The translations under genes were made by a program, and so were the position numbers. DNA of 64,000 nucleotides from Haemaphysalis longicornis (lineage: Eukaryota > Arthropoda > Arachnida > Ixodida > Ixodidae). Position 1 is the stretch's first letter; every line of letters starts with the position of its first letter. Shown here in pieces: positions 56,956 to 64,000 of this stretch. Location of the stretch: assembly GCA_013339765.2 (NCBI GenBank), contig CM023449.1:116314984-116378983 (forward strand), read 5' to 3'. The notes beneath the pieces are model-generated. The model was not told the DNA's origin. It saw only the letters and a list, made by a program, of their open reading frames with translations, and searched no databases.

Positions 56956-59900
56956 TTACAGGCCGAGCATGTCCACCGCCTGGGCGACCAGTCTGCGCTG
57001 TTCTTCTTCTCCTTCAGAGCCGAGCCAGTCGGTCCAGGTGGTGATGGAAAGGGATGGAGAGGGATAGGAGTCAGATAGCTGAGCCACCGGGCAGTAGAAT
57101 AAGCAATGAGGTAGATCAGCGTAGGCAGTGGGGCAGTTGGGACAAGAGGGGTCAGACCTATAGCGATAGAGGAAAAGGCGGGAGGGAGTGATCAGGGCAT
57201 TCATTTGGACGTGCCGGAGGAGTCGAGCCTCCGTTACGGTGAGTGATGGGTGAGGAGGCGGGTAGAGGCGTTTGTCAAGACGGAGCTGAAGGTAGACCTC
57301 CTTGATGGTACGGCGAAGGGAGAGCCTCGCACCGTCCTCCGAGGGCCCGGGCCAGGGGATCAACGGTGCCCGGTGAAGAGTTTCGCGGGCGAGTTGATGC
57401 GCCAACTCATTGCCGTCAATCCCGGAATGTCCAGGGACCCAACGGAGGAAAACGATGGATGGCTGTAGAGCGGAGACCGCTCGTTCGACCTCCTGTTGAA
57501 GGATAGAAGGTAGTGAGCGATTTTGTATCTGTATAATAGCGGCGTGAGAGTCAGAAAAGACTGTGTATTCGGGGACGGGGGGAAGAGAAGCAAAGGACTG
57601 AAGGGCATGGGCAATGGCGAGAACCTCAAGAGACATTGCTTCCGGAGGGTGAAGGTACGGGCCGCTAGTGTGGGTTTCTGCTTCAGCAAGGTGAGGGTGG
57701 TACAGAATGTAACCGCACGAGCCTCGAGGCGCCACAAAGGAGGCATCTGTGTAAGCAATTCCCTGGGTCGCGAAAAGAGGAGAATGATGCTGCGCGGCCG
57801 CATGACGACGACCTGCATGAAGGACAGGGGACATGTTTGACGGGAGAGGGAGAATACGAAGGTTGGGCGCCGAAATTGCGTCAGGAGGGGTAATGGGGGA
57901 GACGGGAATCGGAGATATACCCGCCTGAACCAGTAACCATTGACCTTGACGGGTAAGGGAGAGCCGAGAAATCTGGGAATCTCGATGGAGATTGAGGAGA
58001 GAGCGAAGGGAATGAAAGAGGCCCGTGGCAAAAAGCTTATCTGTAGAAGTGGTGATAGGGAGGTTCAGTGCTGCTTTGTAGAGTCCCACCAAGGCGGTCT
58101 CAAGGGTATTGAGTTGAGTGTTGGTGAAGGAGATGTAAGGGATAAAGTATAAGAACTTGTTGAGCGCGAGGGCGTGAGCAACCCTGCAGGCATTAGCTTC
58201 GTGAAGACCCGCCCGTCGAGTGACCACACGACGTAGAAGGTGGGTTACCGAGTGGCAGGTCGCGACGGCGCTGTGTAGGGCTTGTATGTTCTTGGCTGCA
58301 TGCAAAGGAAAACCAAGAACCTTGCATTTGGTGACAACAGGAATGGGAGAACCAGAAATATGGAGAGAGATGAGGGAATTGTGGGCACGCTGGTAAGAGG
58401 AACGGTTGAGAAGGAGAAGCTCGGACTTTTCTGGAGCAGGGGAAAGACCAACAGCGGTGAGAAAAGAGTCGATGAGATCCAAGCCACGTTGCAGGGTGCT
58501 CTGCACATGGCCCGGAGAGCCAGATGAACACCAAAGGGTGATGTCGTCGGCGTAAAAAATGTGATGAAGATCAGGGATTTCAGATAGTTGGGAAGCCAGA
58601 GGAGTCATAGCAATATTGAAAAGGGTGGGGGAAAGAACAGCACCCTGAGGAGTGCCTCGAGTGATGTGGTGGGGGTCGGACAGATGAGAGTCGACTTGAA
58701 AGCGAGCCACTCGGTGAGAGAGGAAGGAGCGGAGATAGGAGTACATGCGGGAGCCGCAGGACATTGCGGCAAGCTGTGCCAGGATATGGTCATGGCACAC
58801 ACCGTCAAAAGCTTTACGGACATCGACGGTCACCAGAGCGTGGATTTGGGTGGGGGTGGAAGAGAGAAAGGTGTGCTGGAGAAGCAAAAACATATCCTGA
58901 GCACCGACACGGCGACGGAATCCGATGAGAGTATGAGGGAAGAAGTCCCTCTTTTCGAGAAATTCAGAGAGGCGAGTCAGAGCCATACGCTCAAGGGTCT
59001 TACCAACGCATGACGTTAAGGATATAGGCCGAAGGTTAGCGATGGAAGGAGGTTTTCCAGGTTTGGGAATCATGGTAATAAGGGAAGACGTCCAGGAGCT
59101 AGGTAGGCTGCCACTGTCCCAAGCTTGATTAAAAATCTGGAGGAGGAACTCTTTCGCATTGTCGGGGAGGTTGCGGAGAGCCGTGTATGTGATGGCGTCT
59201 TCTCCAGGAGCAGAACGCTTAGCATTTCCAACCAGGGCCGCCTCGAGCTCCCGCAGAGTGAAAGGGCGGTCCAGATCAGAATTAGGTTCACCTGAGTAGT
59301 CCATATAGCTAGGAGTAAGAGGGGGCGGGAGATAAAGAGAGGCTAGTTGGTTGAAGAGATCGGAGGCTGTTCCTTGAGCAAGAGCTTTAGCTAAAGTGGG
59401 AGCAAGCGTGGGCTTAGTGCCTAGGAGAGATTTAAAAAGAGACCATGTCGATCGTGAGTGCAAAGCAGAGTCAAGATTGTCGCAGAGAGCACTCCATCGA
59501 GAATGTTCGAGGGAAGCGCAGTGGGCAACAATCTCGTCTCGTAGAGCAGCGATTCTGGAAGCGAGCTGAGTATTTTGGGGTTGGGAGCGGAAGGAGCGCT
59601 GCAGTCGTTTACGCCGGCGCCATAAACGGAGAAAGTGAGGGTCAGGGTCTTGGATTGGATGACGGATGCGAGCACGACGACTGCTGCTCGAAAGCGCAGC
59701 GGCAATGCCCGACGTCCAGTTCTCATACGACTCAAAAGAGTGGGAGGCCAGAGCCGTGCGGAAGGCGTCCCAGTCAATGTGAGTGACGAGGCGACGTCGC
59801 GGGATGTGGGAAACGGATATGGAAAGATGAATCAGAAAATGGTCGCTGAGGAGGTTTTCCGCTGTGACCCGCCACTGAACTGAAAGGGGCCCCCGAGAGA

Positions 59901-60474
59901 AAGTAAGGTCGGGTGTCGTGGGCCGCTGTGAGGTAGTGCCGGCTCTGGTAGGGGAGCCCGGAGTATTAAGAAGGGTGAGGTGGCGTTCCTGTACAAGACA
60001 GTGGAGAAGGCGGCCAGGTTTGAGGGTCTGCGGGTAGCCCCAAAGAGTGTGAGGTGCATTGAAGTCACCCCCAAGGATTAGATTGGTGGTGGACGGAAGT
60101 GAGTGAAGGAACTTGCCTAGCGCACTGAATAAAGAGGAAGTTACAGGCGGGTTGTAGAAAGAGAGAAGGGCCAGTGAGATTTTAGAAGAAGGATCATAAT
60201 AGACCACGCCGACTAAATATTTGAGAAGGGTACAGGGTATGTCCAGTGGTTCCACGAGCATGTCGCCACGCACATAAATGGATGCTAGCGGCGTGCTTGT
60301 AGCGGCATGATGGGCGCGGTAACCTGGGATGGCACTAGTGGCACGGGCCTCTTGTATCAAAAGAAAATGAGGGAGAAAATGGCGGTTGAGGAGGTACTGA
60401 TGGAGAGGCGTCTTATTATTGCGTAAGTTTCGGCAGTTCCACTGCACCACCTCCAAACCCTCAGCACTGGACAT
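56956..60474 (-). CDS. LINE-H ORF2: endonuclease, reverse transcriptase, RNase H
   Basis: 1172 residues. The APE-like endonuclease (about 8-220) has QWNCRN (Asn13), IQEAR (Glu42), GGDFNAPH (Asp137/Asn139), TTPDLTF (Asp189) and LLSDH (Asp211-His212). The RT (about 465-720) shows LRPISLTSCVGK, VTVDVRKAFDGV, RGTPQGAVLSPTLFN and FYADDITLW (Asp643/Asp644). RNase H (about 905-1032) has AYTDAS (Asp910), SLEVLAIAHAL (Glu950), FSDSHAAI (Asp975) and GNELAHQLA, in which the usual fourth Asp is His. A C-terminal knuckle CPNC...HCLFYC (CX2CX8HX4C, 1111-1128) follows. The ATG directly follows the ORF1 stop (TAGATG), so translation may be coupled by reinitiation. All endonuclease and RT catalytic positions are present. 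Confidence 0.92.
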   Translation of the reverse strand: MSSAEGLEVVQWNCRNLRNNKTPLHQYLLNRHFLPHFLLIQEARATSAIPGYRAHHAATSTPLASIYVRGDMLVEPLDIPCTLLKYLVGVVYYDPSSKISLALLSFYNPPVTSSLFSALGKFLHSLPSTTNLILGGDFNAPHTLWGYPQTLKPGRLLHCLVQERHLTLLNTPGSPTRAGTTSQRPTTPDLTFSRGPLSVQWRVTAENLLSDHFLIHLSISVSHIPRRRLVTHIDWDAFRTALASHSFESYENWTSGIAAALSSSSRRARIRHPIQDPDPHFLRLWRRRKRLQRSFRSQPQNTQLASRIAALRDEIVAHCASLEHSRWSALCDNLDSALHSRSTWSLFKSLLGTKPTLAPTLAKALAQGTASDLFNQLASLYLPPPLTPSYMDYSGEPNSDLDRPFTLRELEAALVGNAKRSAPGEDAITYTALRNLPDNAKEFLLQIFNQAWDSGSLPSSWTSSLITMIPKPGKPPSIANLRPISLTSCVGKTLERMALTRLSEFLEKRDFFPHTLIGFRRRVGAQDMFLLLQHTFLSSTPTQIHALVTVDVRKAFDGVCHDHILAQLAAMSCGSRMYSYLRSFLSHRVARFQVDSHLSDPHHITRGTPQGAVLSPTLFNIAMTPLASQLSEIPDLHHIFYADDITLWCSSGSPGHVQSTLQRGLDLIDSFLTAVGLSPAPEKSELLLLNRSSYQRAHNSLISLHISGSPIPVVTKCKVLGFPLHAAKNIQALHSAVATCHSVTHLLRRVVTRRAGLHEANACRVAHALALNKFLYFIPYISFTNTQLNTLETALVGLYKAALNLPITTSTDKLFATGLFHSLRSLLNLHRDSQISRLSLTRQGQWLLVQAGISPIPVSPITPPDAISAPNLRILPLPSNMSPVLHAGRRHAAAQHHSPLFATQGIAYTDASFVAPRGSCGYILYHPHLAEAETHTSGPYLHPPEAMSLEVLAIAHALQSFASLPPVPEYTVFSDSHAAIIQIQNRSLPSILQQEVERAVSALQPSIVFLRWVPGHSGIDGNELAHQLARETLHRAPLIPWPGPSEDGARLSLRRTIKEVYLQLRLDKRLYPPPHPSLTVTEARLLRHVQMNALITPSRLFLYRYRSDPSCPNCPTAYADLPHCLFYCPVAQLSDSYPSPSLSITTWTDWLGSEGEEEQRRLVAQAVDMLGL

Positions 60475-62355
60475 CTAGGTAGCGGTGGATGTAGAAGGAC
60501 GGTCCTTTTTCTTAGCCGGGGGGAGTGATTCTTGTAAAGAAATAGCAATGGAACCAAAGGACTTAAGTTGCTCGGATTGGGCATTCAGCGCGGTAAGAAC
60601 TTTGAGGATGGAGGTTTCGAGCTGAACCAATCGAGTGTGCTGGGCGGTGGACGTGCTTTCGACTAAGTCTGCCAAAGGCATGAGTTGGGTTGCAGAGGGA
60701 GCTGTGGTGAACGTGGCAAGGTGCTGATTGAGCTGCGCAAGTTGGGAGGTAAGACAGGTGGTGGTTGCTTGGAGTGTTTCGGTGAGAGACTGAATCTGCT
60801 GTTGCAATTCCTGGGAAACGCGCTGCTGCTCACGCAGCTGGCGTTCGAGCATCGCGAGTCGGAGGTCGAAAGAGTGACGGTTTTCCTCATTCAAGGACGG
60901 TGAGGGTGGAGCATTGGAGGAAGCGGGCGGTGGCACCGACGGTCCTTTCAGTTTAGCAGCGTACGAGCCCGGTTGGGATGTGACCGGTGAGTCAGATGCA
61001 GGTTTAGAGGACGGAAGGCAAGGGGTGTCCTGCGTGACCCGGCGCAAAGCTATGCGGCGTTCAAACGCAGCTTTAGCACATGCGCGTTGCTTTTCGAGGA
61101 GGAAGGGGCAGGTAGGGTCAAGAGAGGGGTGAGTGTTCACCTTGCAATGAATGCACCAGGGCTGAGAGCATACGTGGGTGCTAGGGTCAGGTGGTAGAGG
61201 GGCAGCACAACGGCGGCACTTGGCCGGAGCACAATGCTGCGGGCACTGGTGAGCCCGGTGTCCCAGAGCGAGACAGCGGGTGCATGTGGGAGGTTTAGGC
61301 TTGTGGGGGCGACACCGAAAAGCAACACGTTTGAAATATACGAAGCGGGGGATTACGGTGCCAGCAAAAGTAATGAGAACTGATTGGGTGCTACCCATCA
61401 TGCGTGCAGCAAGAATATCGGTGGTATACGACTCTAGTTCCTGCATAATCTGAGGAGGAGTGAAATGGCCGCCGACGTTATGGATGACACCAAGGCAGGA
61501 GATGGGAGGGCTGCGAGCATAAGGTTTGATGCTGATGGTCTTACCATGAAGCCGAACGTGAGAGAGAGAGAGTAGGAGATGAGCGGTAAGGGGGGAGTGA
61601 GTTTTCAGAAACACAAGGCTCTGAGTGGGCTTCGCCTGGAGGGTGATTTCTTCACTTGTCTGGGAGGAAAGTTGTGCAGCGGAGGCAATAGCGGTGAGCA
61701 AGTCGTACAGAGGTAGCTTGGGAGTAAGGGTGCCTGGAGGAAGTTGGATGCCGACAGTGATCAGTTCGGTGCGGGATCGGGCGGTGGAAGCGGGTTTACG
61801 GGCGGAGCCAACAGTGGTCCAGGCGTTTTCCGAAGATTGCGTTGTAGCGTCATCTCCTGGCGGCTGAGTGAGATCCATTTCGGCCGACGCGTCTTCAGTC
61901 GGAGGCACGGCGGGCTTAATGGAATGTTCTTGTCTATCATAGGAGGAGGCAGCACTACGTAAGAACTGGGTAACGGAACACACGGTAGAAGGTGTAGCTA
62001 TGAAAGGTCCAGTACCGGCGGCAGCGTCCAGCGGCGACGCGGTTGGTGGGGGAGCAGGGCTCTTGACTTGTTCCGCGGCCAAGGTCATCGTCGGAGACGC
62101 TATGGCGGCGCAATCTGCGGTGAGGAACGCAGACGCCCGCAACGGGGCCGTCGGCCCTGCGCTGTCGGCGCCACTCACAGCGTTCGGAGCAGGCATCGCG
62201 GCGTTTGCAGAGACGACTTCAAGATTTTGGCTTGCGGGGTCGGCCATAGCACTGAGTGTGATGGGAGAAGGTGCAGCAGCATCGGAGGCAGGAGGTTGGA
62301 AGAACGGCGAAGCGTCGGTGGTGATCGGCTGTAGGGGCCTGGTGCTGTCTTGCAT
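60475..62355 (-). CDS. LINE-H ORF1: gag-like nucleic-acid-binding protein
   Basis: 626 residues. A long low-complexity Ala/Pro/Ser/Thr N-terminal region (1-200) precedes a conserved LINE ORF1 region (about 240-350; CLGVIHNVGG, AARMMGSTQSVLITFAG, YFKRVAFRCRP). Zinc knuckles follow at 358-416: CTRCLALGHRAHQC is a canonical CX2CX4HX4C, CRRC...HVC is irregular, and CIHCKVNTHPSLDPTC is CX2CX4HX6C. A heptad-like coiled coil lies at about 490-548 (LAMLERQLREQQRV, LQQQIQSL), and the C-terminus is Lys/Ser/Thr-rich. It would bind LINE RNA and multimerise. The first ATG in frame after the 5' UTR is used; an upstream frame overlaps but lacks motifs. Confidence 0.88.
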   Translation of the reverse strand: MQDSTRPLQPITTDASPFFQPPASDAAAPSPITLSAMADPASQNLEVVSANAAMPAPNAVSGADSAGPTAPLRASAFLTADCAAIASPTMTLAAEQVKSPAPPPTASPLDAAAGTGPFIATPSTVCSVTQFLRSAASSYDRQEHSIKPAVPPTEDASAEMDLTQPPGDDATTQSSENAWTTVGSARKPASTARSRTELITVGIQLPPGTLTPKLPLYDLLTAIASAAQLSSQTSEEITLQAKPTQSLVFLKTHSPLTAHLLLSLSHVRLHGKTISIKPYARSPPISCLGVIHNVGGHFTPPQIMQELESYTTDILAARMMGSTQSVLITFAGTVIPRFVYFKRVAFRCRPHKPKPPTCTRCLALGHRAHQCPQHCAPAKCRRCAAPLPPDPSTHVCSQPWCIHCKVNTHPSLDPTCPFLLEKQRACAKAAFERRIALRRVTQDTPCLPSSKPASDSPVTSQPGSYAAKLKGPSVPPPASSNAPPSPSLNEENRHSFDLRLAMLERQLREQQRVSQELQQQIQSLTETLQATTTCLTSQLAQLNQHLATFTTAPSATQLMPLADLVESTSTAQHTRLVQLETSILKVLTALNAQSEQLKSFGSIAISLQESLPPAKKKDRPSTSTAT

Positions 62356-62604
62356 TCCCGGAGTGCCAGGGCGACGCTGTAGTCTTAGCGAGGCGACGCG
62401 GTGCTTCGGACTTTTGAATGGGCCTGGGGGGCCACCCCGTCGTCGGACCGGGACCCCGATGGTGGCTGGATGATCCTGAAGGCTTCGTGGAACGAAGGGT
62501 AATAACTGCGCGGGCGGGCAAGGCCCTCAGCAAAAGCAGGGGCAAAGAAAAACGGAGCACGATATGCGGCTATGAAACCTGGACTGCGCCACCTAGCGGC
62601 ACGC

Positions 62605-62614
62605 GCTGGAAAAA
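62605..62614. repeat. Candidate target-site duplication of LINE-H, right
   Basis: GCTGGAAAAA, the partner of 56912-56921, placed 249 bp upstream of the ORF1 start. Confidence 0.65.
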
Positions 62615-62654
62615 TACTTCATTTTCATTATGAGATTTAACGCGCTGACGCTAC

Positions 62655-62835
62655 ACATGCGATGAGGCGTGGCGTGGTGGAGGGCTCCGGATTGATTTTG
62701 GTTTGGTTTGATTGGTTTTGAACACCTGAGTATCTTTAACATGTGCCTAGATCTTGAGCACACCTGCATTTTCGCGTTCCACCACCATCAGAAAAGCAGC
62801 CGCCGCGGCCGGATATCGAATACCCCGATCTTGGG
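62655..62835 (-). mobile_element. Ruka-like SINE, copy 2
   Basis: On the - strand it contains CCGCGGCGGCTGCTTTTCTGATGGTGG, CACATGTTAAAGATACTCAGGTG and GGAGCCCTCCACCACGCC, parallel to copy 1. A TTTGG-rich expansion (62692-62720) interrupts the body, and the tRNA-like head is damaged (GATATCGAATACCCCGATC in place of the B-box). It lies 50 bp beyond the LINE-H 5' end. Confidence 0.7.
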
Positions 62836-62838
62836 CTC

Positions 62839-62893
62839 AACAGCACAACGTCTCAGAAGCACAACATCAGCAGCACAACGTCGGCAGCACAAC
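62839..62893. repeat. Minisatellite of about 15 bp, four units
   Basis: AACAGCACAACGTCTCAG, AAGCACAACATCAGC, AGCACAACGTCGGC and AGCACAACGGCTG follow one another. They adjoin the damaged head of the SINE. Confidence 0.8.
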
Positions 62894-62899
62894 GGCTGT

Positions 62900-64000
62900 A
62901 TGGGTATACAGCCACTGCGGTGGGTAAGGCTAAAGCAATAGCACAGCTGGTGGTCCCTCTCTGTTCTTCGGATACTCGCCTGTTGCACGCAAGGCCCGGA
63001 TCATTTTGACCGCAGGCTTTGGCATCTCTCCCAAAGTGAACCGCGTTAGCCCGTGCTAGAACGCTCTGCCAAGTCCAAAGCGAACGCCGTGCTACGAACC
63101 CACAGGAAATGCTGGGGGCTCCCGGAATGCGGTTATCGCTATTGTATTGACGCCGGTTTCTTAACGCGAGTTTCCATTCCAATCACGGGACGCGTTTTCA
63201 AGGAGATGGTGTCACAAGGGTCATTTTTCAATTTTGCCATGGCCTTCTAGCCGTCCGCTTTCGGCCGTGCTCATCAAGCGTCCGCGGAAGTGCGTCATCT
63301 ATGCTAACAACGGACTACAAATTAGGCAGCCAGATACGAGCGCTTGCCGTGCGCACAGAGCAGCGGCAGATTGTACAAAAGAAGGACGACGATACTACAG
63401 CCGAGACAAAAAAAATACGCGATTTCGGCAGACGCCGCGCCTGCGCAATGATTTTGTTTCTACGCGCCCTGGGAAGTCCCATGTTTGGCAGGCGTGAACG
63501 CCAGCCATGCTCGCAACTTAAGTTTCCACCAAAGCGCTTTTCCGATTGTCGAAAATGAGGCCGGCATCAGCATTGTATCACCTAGCTAAAAAGGTGGCCA
63601 AAAGAATAACGCCAGGCCCTCAGAAACTAAGCGATGCCTAGAACATATCCCGAATCGAACCAAAATGTATCCCAATAAGCAATAAAACCGAGTGTATGGC
63701 GTCTGATTACACAAATTTGAAAATGGTTTTTCGAATTTTTCGCGGCGCTGTCACCGGTGTAAGCTCTGTCTGGCAAACTATGAACGGAGCCAAGCGCACA
63801 GTTAAAAGACACTCCTAAAAATAGGTCAGCATATGATCCCCGAGTACTGCCACGCAAGAATGGTTGACATGACCCTACAGAGAAGAGGCACAGCCGATTT
63901 CACAATCGCTAAAGTACCGAATATCTTTGACCATTCGGACCACGTTGTAAAACGCCTGTACAGGGGAAGAGCGAAAATAAGAAAAGGACCATACTTATGT
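62900..64000. other. Right end of window, nothing coding supported
   Basis: 62993-63055 repeats the sequence at 27537-27600. The remainder shows no gene that I can support. Confidence 0.4.

Larger units (their letters stand above)
56922..62604 (-). mobile_element. LINE-H, full-length I-superfamily LINE with intact ORFs
   Basis: A 5.68 kb non-LTR retrotransposon on the - strand. The 5' UTR (62604-62356) precedes ORF1 (62355-60475) and ORF2 (60474-56956). The 3' UTR is only 34 bases, with AATAAAGGTCTTTTCTCTCTC as the terminus. GCTGGAAAAA borders both ends (56912-56921 and 62605-62614), a candidate 10 bp target duplication that fixes both boundaries. Neither ORF is interrupted by stop or frameshift. 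EN-RT-RNase H order and an ORF1 with zinc knuckles place it in the I/R1-type superfamily. It may be mobile; proof would need expression or polymorphism data. Confidence 0.85.

Overview
The window looks like genomic DNA of a hard tick, probably a metastriate. This is inferred from two tRNA-derived SINE copies that I recognise as Ruka-like (a family described from ixodid ticks), from a small secreted IGFBP-type cysteine-rich gene, and from a Kunitz exon embedded in repeat-rich DNA with long introns. There is no bacterial gene organisation, no operon and no CRISPR array. Almost every long open frame is a transposable-element product or a chance frame.

Layout. 1-6.6 kb: a two-exon (at least) single IGFBP-N domain gene on the + strand. 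Its 6.1 kb intron holds a Ruka SINE, a decayed LINE (family F) and a Tigger/pogo MITE that ends 110 bp before the last exon. 7.4-11 kb: a LINE 3' end (family C), a ~712 bp dispersed repeat of unknown class (repeat X), a long TGAG microsatellite and a complete 834 bp miniature LTR element (TRIM) with a 4 bp target duplication. 11.5-26.4 kb: a dense stack of nested LINEs. One + strand element (LINE-A) is split into three pieces by LINE-B/LINE-C material on the - strand and by a GC-rich LINE-D. 27-31.3 kb: dispersed repeats, a large imperfect inverted duplication (about 29.5-30.35 kb) and two copies of a hairpin-bearing repeat. 34.9-35.4 kb: a - strand Kunitz-domain exon, followed by an RTE 3' end. 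36-41.7 kb: nothing recognisable, then about 340 bp of (GT)n. 42.3-48.4 kb: a decayed Ty3/gypsy element on the - strand (gag, protease, RT). It is split between gag and protease by LINE-E, a LINE with a twin-priming 5' inversion and 9 bp target duplications, which itself carries a 483 bp MITE. 51.3-54.7 kb: a second LINE-F copy interrupted first by repeat X and then by a 388 bp element with 15 bp inverted termini and a TATA box. 55-56.2 kb: a CR1/L2-like fragment and AT-rich ~240 bp tandem repeats. 56.9-62.6 kb: an apparently full-length, uninterrupted I-superfamily LINE (LINE-H) on the - strand, with intact ORF1 and ORF2 and a candidate 10 bp target duplication. 62.6-64 kb: a second Ruka-like SINE and small repeats.

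The genes do not form a pathway. The biology here is the order of transposition events, which can be read because removing each insertion restores the frame or alignment of the element it interrupted. I found no evidence for a new multi-gene system. The most interesting objects are the intact LINE-H, the nested insertions, and three unclassified non-autonomous elements (repeat X, the 388 bp promoter-bearing TIR element and the 834 bp TRIM). All family names rest on motif reading, not on database searches.
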